In this document: positions 18,150 to 26,380 of the stretch, piece by piece | Numbering within the stretch: the stretch's first letter is position 1 | Layout: each line of letters starts with the position of its first letter | Source: Deltaproteobacteria bacterium | GTDB taxonomy: Bacteria > Desulfobacterota > Desulfobacteria > Desulfobacterales > C00003060 | Reading direction: 5' to 3' | Assembly: GCA_016930875.1 (NCBI GenBank) | Contig: JAFGFW010000106.1 | Location: 1-44,382 of the forward strand | DNA: 44,382 nt | Position numbers and translations under genes: made by a program | Notes under the pieces: model-generated | Told to the model about the DNA's origin: nothing | Databases searched by the model: none | Seen by the model: only the letters and a program-made list of their open reading frames with translations

Positions 18150-18500
18150 TCACTTGTTCAACAGATTCCTGATGGCAATAAGTTCCTCCCTGAGCTGTTC
18201 AATGGTGAATGGTTTGCTGTTGCGCGCTGCGAGGCCGTCATCTCTTTGGCGCTCCTTGAGATACTGTTTGGCGCCAGCTATGGTATATCTCTTTTCGTAG
18301 AGCAACTCCTTAATCTCCAAAATGATCTCTATATCACGTTTTCTGTAAAGGCGTTGCCCTGAGCGAGACCTGACAGGGCTGATCCTTGAGAACTCCGTCT
18401 CCCAGTACCGCAGTACATACGACTCAAGACCGGTTGCAGCGCTAACCTCACCGATCCTGAAATACCGTTTTGCGGGTATCTCGGCCTCTATGGGCCTCAT
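18150..18500 (-). CDS. MerR-family transcriptional regulator
   Basis: A 116-aa DNA-binding protein with an N-terminal MerR winged-helix domain: YFRIGEVSAATGLESYVLRYWETEF and RSRSGQRLYRKRDIEIILEIKELLYEKRYTIAGAKQYL. A short C-terminal helix follows, with no cysteine-rich effector domain. The start ATG at 18500 has AAGGAG eight bases upstream, inside ihfA, and the two genes overlap by 53 bp. This pairing after ihfA recurs in related bacteria as known gene order. The target genes are unknown. Confidence 0.88.
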   Translation of the reverse strand: MRPIEAEIPAKRYFRIGEVSAATGLESYVLRYWETEFSRISPVRSRSGQRLYRKRDIEIILEIKELLYEKRYTIAGAKQYLKERQRDDGLAARNSKPFTIEQLREELIAIRNLLNK

Positions 18501-18768
18501 TGATTTGCTCCTTCAGCACCCGGCTGACCTTGAAACTCACTACTTTCCTGGCAGGAATTGTCATGGCCTCGCCTGTTTGCGGGTTCCTCCCCTGCTGTGC
18601 CTTTCTTTCACGGACAGCGAATTTTCCAAAGGCCGAAATCATGACCGGCTCCCCATTTGTCAAGGAGCTTTTGACTAACTCAAGGGCTGCATCAACAATC
18701 GCCGCGGTCTCTCGCTTCGGAAAGCCGACTCTCTCGTAAATCGCCTCAACGATGCTTTTCTTGTTCAT
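18448..18768 (-). CDS. ihfA: Integration host factor subunit alpha
   Basis: DNA-bending histone-like protein of 106 aa, acting as a heterodimer with IHF-beta. It starts MNKKSIVEAIYERVGFPKRE. GEPVMISAFGKFAVRERKAQQGRNPQTGEAMTI carries the DNA-intercalating loop with the conserved RNP-TGE. HU-like alternatives are possible, but the location after pheT is the classical ihfA position. It lies 22 bp after pheT and overlaps the downstream MerR gene. Confidence 0.9.
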   Translation of the reverse strand: MNKKSIVEAIYERVGFPKRETAAIVDAALELVKSSLTNGEPVMISAFGKFAVRERKAQQGRNPQTGEAMTIPARKVVSFKVSRVLKEQINEAHRGRDTRKTVFQDR

Positions 18769-18790
18769 ATTTGATTATTCGTTTCTCGGT

Positions 18791-21208
18791 CTACCCTGCT
18801 GGCAGCTCGGCCCTAAACCGTCGCAGGATCTTCTGGGTAACGGCTACGTGAATGCTGTTGACCTCGCTATCAGTAAGATTTCTTTCAAAAGAACGATATG
18901 TTAACCTCAAAGCCATGCTCTTTTTCCTCGCCGGGATTGGAGAGCCTTTATAGACATCAAATATCTCCACGCCATCGATCAGCTCCTGGCCCAGGCCTTC
19001 AATGAAATCCAAAACACTCTGGGCCTCAAGAGCATCATCTACAATCAAGGCGATATCCCGCGCAGTGGCCGGAAACCTGGATATCGGCTTTACGCGTTTT
19101 TCCTCGGAACACAGACAGACAACCTGTTCAAAGTTCAGGTCAAGGCAATAGGCCGGTTGCTTCAATTCAAAATTGTGCAAGACCTGACCGGTCACTTCTC
19201 CCACTGTGCCCACTGATTTCTTGCCTGAATACACCTCGGCGGCATGGCCGGGTCTCAGGTAAGGATGACCCGGACCCTTCAGTGCCCTAAAGCTCACATG
19301 GGGAATATTCAAAGCTGCATACAAGGTATCAACGATCCCCTTGATATCAAAAAAATCCAGCTTTTCTTCCTGGACATTCCATGTGCTATTGTGCTTCGTC
19401 CCGGTCCAAAGGCCGGATATCATCTCCACCTCTTCAGGAAGTTCATCATGGCCGGTCTTCAAAAAGATCTTGCCCAGTTCGAAAACCCTCAGGTTCTCGT
19501 TTCGCTGCGTGCTATTTCTAAACATAGTAGTCAGCAGGCCTGGAAGCAACGAGGTCCTCATGACGCCAAGCTCTTCGGTAAGAGGGTTGACGATAGACAC
19601 CATCCGCCGACGCGGGTCGTTATCTGCGAGCAGAAGCCTGTCACAGGCATCTTCGCCTATGAAACTGTACGTTACAATCTCCGAGAACCCACAGCCGGCA
19701 AGGACCTGGCGGAGCAGATCCCTGACCCGAAGCCGTTTTTCCTGTTCCTTGGCCACCACATGCGACACAGGTTGGGTGGTGGGGATCTTATTGTAACCAC
19801 TCAACCGCGCCACCTCCTCCATGAGGTCCTCTGGACGTTCGATATCCACACGGCAAGTTGGCGGCGCCACCTTGAGCCTATCTTCATCCAGGACCTCAAC
19901 GTCAAACTCAATGGATCCCAGGTGAGAGATAATCGCGTCCCGGCTTAATCCAGTACCCAGAAGCCGGTTCGTGCGATCCACACTGAGTTCTATCACCCTT
20001 TCAGGAATTGGCCGCGGGTAAACATCAATGACGCCGGCAGCTAGACTCCCACCTCCCATCTGAACCATAAGTTGAGCTGCCCGATCCAAGGCCCTTACTA
20101 TCCCTTCAGGGTCTACGCCCCTTTCAAACCGGTGTGACGATTCGGTGCTCAAACCGAGCCTCTTGGCGGTACGCCTGATGGTGATTGGATTAAAATAGGC
20201 GCTTTCAATAAGGACACGAGTCGTATCATCTTCGATTTCCGATTCAAGCCCGCCCATGATTCCGGCCAGGGCCACAGGCCCTTTGCCGTCGCAGATCATG
20301 AGCGCTTCATCTGTAAGGTTGCGTTCCGTGCCGTCCAGGGTGGTAAAGATCTGCCCCTCTTTCGCTGTTCTTACAACGATACGATGCTCGGCCAAGCGGT
20401 CGAAATCAAAAGCATGCAAGGGTTGACCAGTCTCCATAAGGACAAAATTGGTCGCATCCACCACGTTGTTGATGACCCGGAGCCCCACGGAATTCAACCT
20501 GTCTTGTAGCCAGAAAGGAGAGGGGGCTATGTGGACCCCTGTGACGAGCCGCGCGCTATACCGAGGACAGTGATCCGGGACTTCGATGGTCACGGACGCA
20601 AGCTCCTCAATGGGTGTTTCGCCTGATGGGAGCTTCACCTCCGGATAATTCAAGGGCACGCCAAGAATGGCTGCCACCTCACGGGCTATGCCAATGACGC
20701 TGAGACAGTCGGAACGATTTGGGGTAAGGTCAAACTCGATGACGGTATCTGAGAGGCCAAGGGCCGCGGCAACCCCCCTGCCTGGTACGCTTGACTCAGG
20801 CAGAACAAGGATGCCGGATCTGTCCGTTCCAAGGGCAAGCTCTGCTTCAGAACACAACATGCCTTCTGAAACTCGTCCCCGGATACGACCGGCTTCAATC
20901 GTATCGCCTGAAGGAAGCTGAGTCCCAGGAAGCGCTACCGGCACCAAGTCGCCCTTCTTGATATTGGAGGCTCCGCAAACGATGGACTTAACTCCCGCGC
21001 CTACATCCACTTTGCACACGGAAAGTGTGTCGGCATCAGGATGGGGTATTATTTCAACAAGACGTCCCGCCACAACGCCATCCAGATAAGCATATCGATC
21101 TGAAAGGGCGTCCACCTCCAGTCCTGCCATGGTAAGAGCCTCGGCAAGCTCAACCACATCCGCATCGACAGTTACATAATCCTGAAGCCAGCTTAGACTA
21201 ACTTTCAT
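18791..21208 (-). CDS. pheT: Phenylalanyl-tRNA synthetase beta subunit
   Basis: Large subunit of the (alpha-beta)2 PheRS, 805 aa. It shows the N-terminal KVSLSWLQDYV, a tRNA-binding OB fold (about 40-150: HPDADTLSVCKVDVG and IVCGASNIKKGD), and the B3/B4 editing region (about 210-380: ATNFVLMETGQPLHAFD). A B5 DNA-binding-like domain (about 405-475) and the C-terminal ferredoxin-fold anticodon-binding domain (about 710-800: SRFPATARDIALIVDD) follow. B3/B4 edits Tyr-tRNA(Phe). The length is normal. It follows pheS by 154 bp in the thrS-to-merR operon. Confidence 0.97.
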   Translation of the reverse strand: MKVSLSWLQDYVTVDADVVELAEALTMAGLEVDALSDRYAYLDGVVAGRLVEIIPHPDADTLSVCKVDVGAGVKSIVCGASNIKKGDLVPVALPGTQLPSGDTIEAGRIRGRVSEGMLCSEAELALGTDRSGILVLPESSVPGRGVAAALGLSDTVIEFDLTPNRSDCLSVIGIAREVAAILGVPLNYPEVKLPSGETPIEELASVTIEVPDHCPRYSARLVTGVHIAPSPFWLQDRLNSVGLRVINNVVDATNFVLMETGQPLHAFDFDRLAEHRIVVRTAKEGQIFTTLDGTERNLTDEALMICDGKGPVALAGIMGGLESEIEDDTTRVLIESAYFNPITIRRTAKRLGLSTESSHRFERGVDPEGIVRALDRAAQLMVQMGGGSLAAGVIDVYPRPIPERVIELSVDRTNRLLGTGLSRDAIISHLGSIEFDVEVLDEDRLKVAPPTCRVDIERPEDLMEEVARLSGYNKIPTTQPVSHVVAKEQEKRLRVRDLLRQVLAGCGFSEIVTYSFIGEDACDRLLLADNDPRRRMVSIVNPLTEELGVMRTSLLPGLLTTMFRNSTQRNENLRVFELGKIFLKTGHDELPEEVEMISGLWTGTKHNSTWNVQEEKLDFFDIKGIVDTLYAALNIPHVSFRALKGPGHPYLRPGHAAEVYSGKKSVGTVGEVTGQVLHNFELKQPAYCLDLNFEQVVCLCSEEKRVKPISRFPATARDIALIVDDALEAQSVLDFIEGLGQELIDGVEIFDVYKGSPIPARKKSMALRLTYRSFERNLTDSEVNSIHVAVTQKILRRFRAELPAG

Positions 21209-21362
21209 GGGTCAAAGGTCTGCTCATGGTGGTTACTAGTTGGCTTATCCGTGATCAGTCATCACTTATTATTAGCGCCATTACACTACCCGATGCAGGA
21301 AAAGCATATCACTTGACTCAACGTGCCAGAGATTTATCGGGCATCTGGTATCCGGCATCCGG

Positions 21363-22370
21363 TCAAAACTGCTTAAGAAATCTGATATCATTTTCGTAGA
21401 ACTTTCTGATATCGTCAATACCGTACTTGAGCATTGCAATACGCTCGATACCCATGCCAAAGGCAAAACCAGTGTAACAGTCCGTATCATAGCCCACCAT
21501 CTCAAATACCGCAGGGTGCACCATGCCGGCGCCCAGAACTTCCAGCCATCCGGTATGGGAACAGACCCGGCAGCCTTTGCCGCGGCAAATCACACACCGT
21601 ATGTCGACTTCAGCGCTCGGCTCCGTGAACGGGAAGAAGCTGGGACGAAAGCGCAGACTGGTTTCTTCGTCAAATATTTGATGCACCAATGTGGTCAGTA
21701 TCCCCTTCAGATCACCGAATGAGATATTTTCTCCTACCATCAGCCCCTCTATCTGGTGAAACATTGGCGTGTGAGAAACATCAGAATCGACGCGGTAGAC
21801 CTTGCCTGGCGCAATGATACGTATCGGTGGTGATCGCTTTTCCATGACGCGGATCTGGATGGGCGAAGTATGGGTTCGCAAAACCACGTCATCCGAAATA
21901 TAGAAGGTATCTTGCATGTCACGGGCAGGATGATCTTTGGGAATGTTGAGGGCCTCAAAGTTATAGTAATCGAGTTCCACGTTAGGGCCCTCAGCAATCT
22001 CAAAGCCGAGTCTAAGGAAGATCTCGGAAATCGCCTGTGTCATTTGCGTAATTGGATGTAAATGCCCTCTGGCAAAGGGCCGCCCAGGTAAAGTCACGTC
22101 CAGGCCGCCTGAAGGCTCTTTGCTGTCAGCGTCGAGTCTTTCGATGGCCTCCCTGAAGGCGACCTCAAGCCTTGTCTTCACCTCGTTGGCAAGCCTTCCC
22201 ACCTCAGGCCGATCCGCGGCAGGCACGGTCGAAATCCCTCGCAGGCATTGTGTCACCACGCCTTTGCGCCCCAGGTACCGAGTTCGCAAGAGGTTGACTC
22301 CTTGCAGATCGCTGGTTGTCTCCAGGCTCTTCAAGGCTTCCTGTTCTGTTTTCTTCAGTTCCTCCTTCAT
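21363..22370 (-). CDS. pheS: Phenylalanyl-tRNA synthetase alpha subunit
   Basis: Catalytic class II subunit, about 335 aa. It has an N-terminal coiled coil (residues 1-90) for tRNA binding, motif 2 HTSPIQIRVMEKRSPPIRII...GKVYRVD, FHQIEGLMVGENISFGDLKG, and motif 3 FAFGMGIERIAMLKYGIDDIR. The start was placed at the ATG at 22370; a TTG three codons earlier (22379) is also in frame. It lies 59 bp after rplT. Four cysteines in the segment VDIRCVICRGKGCRVCSHTG replace the shorter loop of many homologues and could hold a metal. Confidence 0.96.
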   Translation of the reverse strand: MKEELKKTEQEALKSLETTSDLQGVNLLRTRYLGRKGVVTQCLRGISTVPAADRPEVGRLANEVKTRLEVAFREAIERLDADSKEPSGGLDVTLPGRPFARGHLHPITQMTQAISEIFLRLGFEIAEGPNVELDYYNFEALNIPKDHPARDMQDTFYISDDVVLRTHTSPIQIRVMEKRSPPIRIIAPGKVYRVDSDVSHTPMFHQIEGLMVGENISFGDLKGILTTLVHQIFDEETSLRFRPSFFPFTEPSAEVDIRCVICRGKGCRVCSHTGWLEVLGAGMVHPAVFEMVGYDTDCYTGFAFGMGIERIAMLKYGIDDIRKFYENDIRFLKQF

Positions 22371-22429
22371 TAGCGGCAAATATCTATGCGTTTTCCAGTG
22401 ACAGAACTTCCGATTGTCCGGTTGCCGAT

Positions 22430-22783
22430 CTACGAAGCAGCGCCTGCGGCCATGACCGCCAATTCAGAAAAGCCTTTTGGATCTGAAACGGCCAGCTCCG
22501 CCAGTATTTTTCGATCAATCTCCACGCCTGCGCTTTTCAATCCATTGATAAGCCTACTGTAAGAAAGATCGTTAAGGCGTGCCCCTGCGTTGATCCGGGA
22601 TATCCACAGTCTTCTGAAGTCACGTTTTCGGGTCCTTCTATCCCTGTATGCATACTGAAGGGCCTTGTCTACGGCATCGGCTGCTGTGCGATACAGCTTG
22701 CTGCGACCGCCGCGATAACCCCTAGCCAGCTTCAATATCTTTTTTCGCCTCCTTCTGGCCTTAAATCCTCGTTTGACTCGCAT
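22430..22783 (-). CDS. rplT: 50S ribosomal protein L20
   Basis: A 117-aa basic protein needed early in 50S assembly. It starts [22 protein letters not shown] and has [39 protein letters not shown] and the C-terminal globular domain. A strong AAGGAGG lies before the ATG at 22783. In enterobacteria L20 represses rpmI-rplT translation by binding the leader. An unusually long gap (298 bp) separates it from rpmI here, so that control, if present, would have a different layout. Confidence 0.97.
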   Translation of the reverse strand: MRVKRGFKARRRRKKILKLARGYRGGRSKLYRTAADAVDKALQYAYRDRRTRKRDFRRLWISRINAGARLNDLSYSRLINGLKSAGVEIDRKILAELAVSDPKGFSELAVMAAGAAS

Positions 22784-23081
22784 GACTAGTACCTCCTTGG
22801 AGTGCGTTTTTGGCCCTCTTGCCTAAGAGCTGGGTCAAAAATTGAATAATTCAGGAACCTGCCTCGCCGGCAGGCGGGTTGGCGGAATTGCATCTAATCC
22901 CATCATCGCTAAGTTCTTGAATCTCTGCGATGTTCTCAAGCCGTCTAGGCGCAATTCTTAAATTCTTCAATTAGTTGTCAGTATTCAAAAACAGTGTATT
23001 CCAAATATTTTCTGCCAGAAAAAACACGAATTTCATAACTAACGGACTAAATTCCTCAATCATTTATGAGTAACGAACGAC
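22784..23081. other. Expanded rpmI-rplT gap with repeat-like sequence
   Basis: No gene is visible. The gap holds a palindrome-rich stretch near 22858-22885 (CCTGCCTCGCCGGCAGGCGG). A segment near 23013-23055 resembles 11253-11280: both have TGCCA, A-rich, CACGAA-N-TTCATAA-N-TAACG-N-ACTAA. The rpmI-rplT gap is usually a few tens of bases, so these look like dispersed repeats inserted into the ribosomal-protein operon. Confidence 0.5.
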
Positions 23082-23279
23082 TCATACATAAGGAATCAAG
23101 CGTTTAACCATGGCAATGTTGGTTTTGTCCACCGTACCTGGCTTTCTCAGGGTCCGCTTCCTTTTTGTCGTCTTCTTTGTTAAGATGTGGTTTGCATGGG
23201 ATTTTGAAAATCTTATTTTCCCTGTTCCCGTGACCTTAAAACGCTTTGCAGCGCCACGGTTTGTCTTCATCTTTGGCAT
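23082..23279 (-). CDS. rpmI: 50S ribosomal protein L35
   Basis: A 65-aa highly basic ribosomal protein. The start was set at the ATG at 23279, giving the universal [21 protein letters not shown]-terminus. The longer frame to 23315 adds 12 residues unknown in the family. A GAGAGG sequence lies upstream as ribosome binding site. The product contains [19 protein letters not shown] and ends MVKRLIPYV. It lies between infC and rplT, the conserved position. Confidence 0.96.
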   Translation of the reverse strand: MPKMKTNRGAAKRFKVTGTGKIRFSKSHANHILTKKTTKRKRTLRKPGTVDKTNIAMVKRLIPYV

Positions 23280-23574
23280 TGTATTTGTCCTCTCATCTCT
23301 GTTTCGCAATTTCAAACGTCAAGGCGGTGAGTTGCTCATCCTATGGCAAAAAAAGTCCCCTTGGCTGAAATAGAGCGCCATTGCTTCGAACACGGGAATC
23401 CCTTCGCGATCCAATATGGTCCTGCCTTGGGCGGGTTTCGCCGTCCATTTGATAACTTTCTACGAGTTCATCAAAAAGGGATTTCCTATGCAATCAAGTA
23501 AAATATACTCGTCTTGGAGCAATAATCTGTCAAGGCATGATTTTTCGCATCCGAAAGAGGGAATCTGCTGGAAG
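23280..23574. other. Expanded infC-rpmI gap
   Basis: A 295-bp non-coding gap where a short spacer is normal. On the minus strand TTGACA (forward TGTCAA near 23527) is followed 20 bp later by TATATT, a poor promoter spacing. A GC palindrome (CTTGGGCGGG/CCGCCC-type) lies near 23436. No frame with a good start was found. It may carry a repeat and regulatory leader for rpmI-rplT. Confidence 0.4.
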
Positions 23575-24081
23575 TTATCTATGGGCAAGAATCATGAACA
23601 TCTGGCGGCCCTCTCGCCTCGCCTCTTGCTCCACACCGGCGAAGTCCGATGTCTCGTCAGCTATTCGTTTGAGTAGTTCCGATCCACGCTCTGTGTAAGC
23701 CAGTTCCCTTCCTCTGAACATGATCGAAACTTTCACCTTATCCCGATTTTCCAAGAACCGTTTGATCTTTCGCAGCTTCACCTGGAAATCATGCTCGCCG
23801 GTCATTGGACGGAATTTTATCTCTTTGATTTGATAACCCGACGACCGCTTCCTGGACTCTTGAATCTTTTTACTCTGTTGGTACTTATATCGACCATAAT
23901 CCATGATCCGACAAACCGGCGGATTGACCTGAGGGGCAACCTCAACCAAGTCCAACCCGGACTCTTCTGCAATTCCCAGAGCCTCCCTGACCGGCACAAC
24001 CCCCAGTTGATCGCCGTCAGCACTTATCAGCCTGACCTCTTTGGCCCGAATCCTTCGGTTAACATTAACGCGCTTTGCTAT
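23575..24081 (-). CDS. infC: Translation initiation factor IF-3, probable AUA start
   Basis: IF-3 keeps ribosomal subunits apart and checks the start codon and initiator tRNA. The product shows the N-domain NRRIRAKEVRLISADGDQLGVVP, the linker RKRSSGYQIKEIKFRP and the C-domain KVKVSIMFRGRELAY. Only the GTG at 24088-24090 is a conventional start, but it overlaps the Shine-Dalgarno GGGAGGTGA (24087-24095). The codon with correct spacing (eight bases after GGAGG) is ATA at 24079-24081, which gives an IAKRVNVNRRIRA start (Ile read as fMet), 168 aa. Rare start codons in infC (AUU in E. coli) are the known basis of IF-3 autoregulation. If GTG is used, the protein has three more residues. Confidence 0.9.
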   Translation of the reverse strand: MAKRVNVNRRIRAKEVRLISADGDQLGVVPVREALGIAEESGLDLVEVAPQVNPPVCRIMDYGRYKYQQSKKIQESRKRSSGYQIKEIKFRPMTGEHDFQVKLRKIKRFLENRDKVKVSIMFRGRELAYTERGSELLKRIADETSDFAGVEQEARREGRQMFMILAHR

Positions 24082-24162
24082 GTGCTTCACCTCCCTGATG
24101 GTTCATGATTCACAATTTAAAAAATATACTAAAAATAGGGCTTTTACGCAATATCTTTCTTT

Positions 24163-26043
24163 CTAACCGACAAAAATGGGACGCCTGGAAATGTCTTGAG
24201 GCAAGGGAAGATCAAGAAACGGTTTTCCTTTCATCTGAGGTTCAATTTCAGCTAAGAGCTCAGGCAGAGTCATCTTTCTCTGGGCCCCGTCTCTGGTTCG
24301 AACATTCAAATACCCTCCAGCCACTTCTTTTGCTCCAACAACCAGAATGTAGGGGATCCATTCTCTTTCTGCCCCCCTTATCTTGCGTCCCATGCTGCTA
24401 TCGCGATCATCATAGTCGATTCTATAGGGGATGCCCGACAAAACCTCTCTACATGCCTTATCGAATTTTTCAGAGACCGGAATTATACGCAACTGTACAG
24501 GAGCAAGCCAAAAGGGGAAGGCGGCCTTCTGCCCTCTTTTCATACGTATGGCCTGGGTCTCCAGTATGGCATAAAGCACCCTGTCGACAGAACCGGATAT
24601 AGAGGCATGCAAGAGAAGCGGGTGCTGTTTCTCCCCGCTTTCGTCAACATAGGTTATGTCAAATCTCTCAGGATTTTCAACATCTATCTGCACTGTTGAC
24701 AGACAAGCCGCTTTGTCCAGGGCGTCGATGAAGTTGAACTCAAGCTTTGCAACAAAGTAAAACGAGCGCTCCTCCCAAAGTTCAATCAAGGCGGGCCGTC
24801 CACAGCGGGAAACGAGATTTTGGACAAAAGGCTTATGCTGTTCAGCGAAATCCTGGACAAACCTGATGGCCACTTCGAAATCAAGGCCAAAGCCTTCCAA
24901 ACATTCAATGGCCAGGTCGGCCTGGCGGACGAACTCCTCTTTGGCCTGCTCCATATCCTTGGCCAATGTATGAAGGTCCGGCATGGTGAACGTTCGCAGG
25001 CGTTTGAGGCCAGCCAGTTCTCCTGATTGTTCACGCCTGAATGAATAATGGGTTAACTCATAGAGTTTACACGGCAGATGGTGATGAGAGATCTGCATGT
25101 CATGCTGAATCAGGTATTGGCCAAAACAAGCTGCAAACCGGAGAAAGTATTCCTTCTGGCCTGAAAGGAGCACATATTGTCGAGCCGGGAACCGCTGCAG
25201 GTACAGGTTAAGCTTTGGGTGTTGATAGTCGTACATGATAGGGGTTTCGACCTGCATGCCTCCGTACCGGGTATTAAAGTCGCTCACGTATTTCTCGGCC
25301 AGCCTTTTTATCAACTGCCCCTTCGGATACCACCGAAAATTCCCTTGGTCAGAGCCAGGCTCATAGTCCACCAACTCCATACGACGCATCAAGTCGATAT
25401 GTGGGGGCGATTGCTCGGAGATACGGCTTCCGGACTTCTCGTACCGGAACAGCCGCTCCAAATTCGGCCGGGTCGCAAAAGAAAACCCCTCTGCCGGGCC
25501 GCTGTAAGCGGATTTGCCTTCCGGCGTCATGATCATCCACTCCGACTTAAGGGTCTTTTCTGCCTTGATGGCTTGAGATTCTTCAGCCTCATCAGCTTTA
25601 TCAGTATGCCCGGATGGCGTGATAGTCTTGGCCAGCTCAGACAAGGGATGCCCTTTGCATGATATCTCAAAAGCCTTGTAATAGCCAAAAGGGGCTCGTA
25701 TTATCTTTAAGTGGTTGTGGCTTTGAAGCCGGGTGAAGATCTCATCCAGCAGCTTCACAGCGACCCGGGGGGAACTGAGTGAGCTTGAAAGATGGGCATA
25801 TGGATAGATTACCAGATTCTCCGCGCCTATCTGTGCCGCAAGAGTCAAGACTTCTTCGGTCACTTGGTCGGCTACGGAACCAACATTGGCGTTATCGCCC
25901 TTTTCGGCTGCCATGAAAACCACCAAGGCTTCGCTGACATCTCCCTCCGACTTGGACTTGTCGAGTTCCCCGGGCAAGGCCGCGGTGGTTTCGCCCGTTA
26001 CACGAAACGAGAACCTGTCTGCATGTATTAGAAGAATACGCAT
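24163..26043 (-). CDS. thrS: Threonyl-tRNA synthetase, archaeal type with archaeal editing domain
   Basis: Class II synthetase charging tRNA(Thr). The N-terminus MRILLIHADRFSFRV, with NLVIYPYAHLSSSLSSP and IIRAPFGYYKAFEISCKGHP (residues 1-140), is the archaeal ThrRS editing domain, related to D-aminoacyl-tRNA deacylase. The bacterial TGS and HxxxH editing domains are absent. Motif 2 reads FRREQSGELAGLKRLRTFTMPD, also archaeal-like. Zinc ligands appear to be Cys of AACFG, His of MPDLHT and His of LLHASISGS. The C-terminal anticodon domain is complete. A GTG-started frame extends 10 codons further (26073); the ATG at 26043 matches archaeal N-termini. 626 aa. It still sits immediately before infC, as bacterial thrS does. 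Confidence 0.93.
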   Translation of the reverse strand: MRILLIHADRFSFRVTGETTAALPGELDKSKSEGDVSEALVVFMAAEKGDNANVGSVADQVTEEVLTLAAQIGAENLVIYPYAHLSSSLSSPRVAVKLLDEIFTRLQSHNHLKIIRAPFGYYKAFEISCKGHPLSELAKTITPSGHTDKADEAEESQAIKAEKTLKSEWMIMTPEGKSAYSGPAEGFSFATRPNLERLFRYEKSGSRISEQSPPHIDLMRRMELVDYEPGSDQGNFRWYPKGQLIKRLAEKYVSDFNTRYGGMQVETPIMYDYQHPKLNLYLQRFPARQYVLLSGQKEYFLRFAACFGQYLIQHDMQISHHHLPCKLYELTHYSFRREQSGELAGLKRLRTFTMPDLHTLAKDMEQAKEEFVRQADLAIECLEGFGLDFEVAIRFVQDFAEQHKPFVQNLVSRCGRPALIELWEERSFYFVAKLEFNFIDALDKAACLSTVQIDVENPERFDITYVDESGEKQHPLLLHASISGSVDRVLYAILETQAIRMKRGQKAAFPFWLAPVQLRIIPVSEKFDKACREVLSGIPYRIDYDDRDSSMGRKIRGAEREWIPYILVVGAKEVAGGYLNVRTRDGAQRKMTLPELLAEIEPQMKGKPFLDLPLPQDISRRPIFVG

Positions 26044-26158
26044 CCCAAAAACACAAAAGGCATCTGAAAGCACATCAACCCAGATGCCCCATCCATTTTG
26101 AACTTTAAAACATAACTTAAACTGCTCTCGTAATAAGATCGCGCCGCAATTTTATGCA

Positions 26159-26175
26159 GCGCGGCTTTGCCGCGC
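26159..26175 (-). promoter_or_regulatory. GC-rich hairpin in the thrS leader
   Basis: GCGCGGC-TTT-GCCGCGC forms a perfect 7-bp stem within the predicted thrS leader, about 45 nt downstream of the predicted transcription start. It has no T-run on the minus strand, so it is not a plain terminator. It could be a translational operator or a stabilising element. Confidence 0.4.
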
Positions 26176-26225
26176 GAAACCCACGAAAAAAGAAAATCCC
26201 CATACAACCAAGTTGAAAATCTGGT

Positions 26226-26256
26226 ATCATATATAAACATGTCCACGAAAAGTCAA
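26226..26256 (-). promoter_or_regulatory. Candidate promoter of the thrS-infC-rpmI-rplT-pheST-ihfA operon
   Basis: On the minus strand TTGACT (26251-26256) precedes TATATG (17-bp spacer) or TATGAT (26226-26231, 19-bp spacer). Transcription would begin near 26219, giving a thrS leader of about 175 nt. The position in the divergent thrS/hxlB gap fits. Confidence 0.5.
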
Positions 26257-26298
26257 GACTAAGTTTAGTAATGTGTCAGCCCGCAAGCTGGTATCCGA

Positions 26299-26325
26299 TT
26301 GACTCTGAGGTCTCTTTCCTATAAC
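26299..26325 (+). promoter_or_regulatory. Candidate promoter for hxlB
   Basis: TTGACT at 26299-26304 and TATAAC at 26320-26325 are 15 bp apart, about 55 bp before the hxlB start. The spacer is shorter than ideal, so confidence is modest. Confidence 0.35.
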
Positions 26326-26380
26326 CTCACTTCCGGTCAGTATTTGAAGATGTTCGTCATGTTGTTGAAAGGACAATCTA

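Noticed and set aside
19244-19948. 234-aa plus-strand open frame inside pheT
   Set aside because: It is antisense to the conserved PheT domains, with no ribosome binding site and no recognisable domain.
23416-23676. 86-aa plus-strand open frame in the infC-rpmI gap
   Set aside because: It has no ribosome binding site, runs into infC antisense and has no recognisable domain.
24105-24602. 165-aa plus-strand open frame over the 3' end of thrS
   Set aside because: Antisense to the conserved ThrRS C-terminal domain; no family resemblance.
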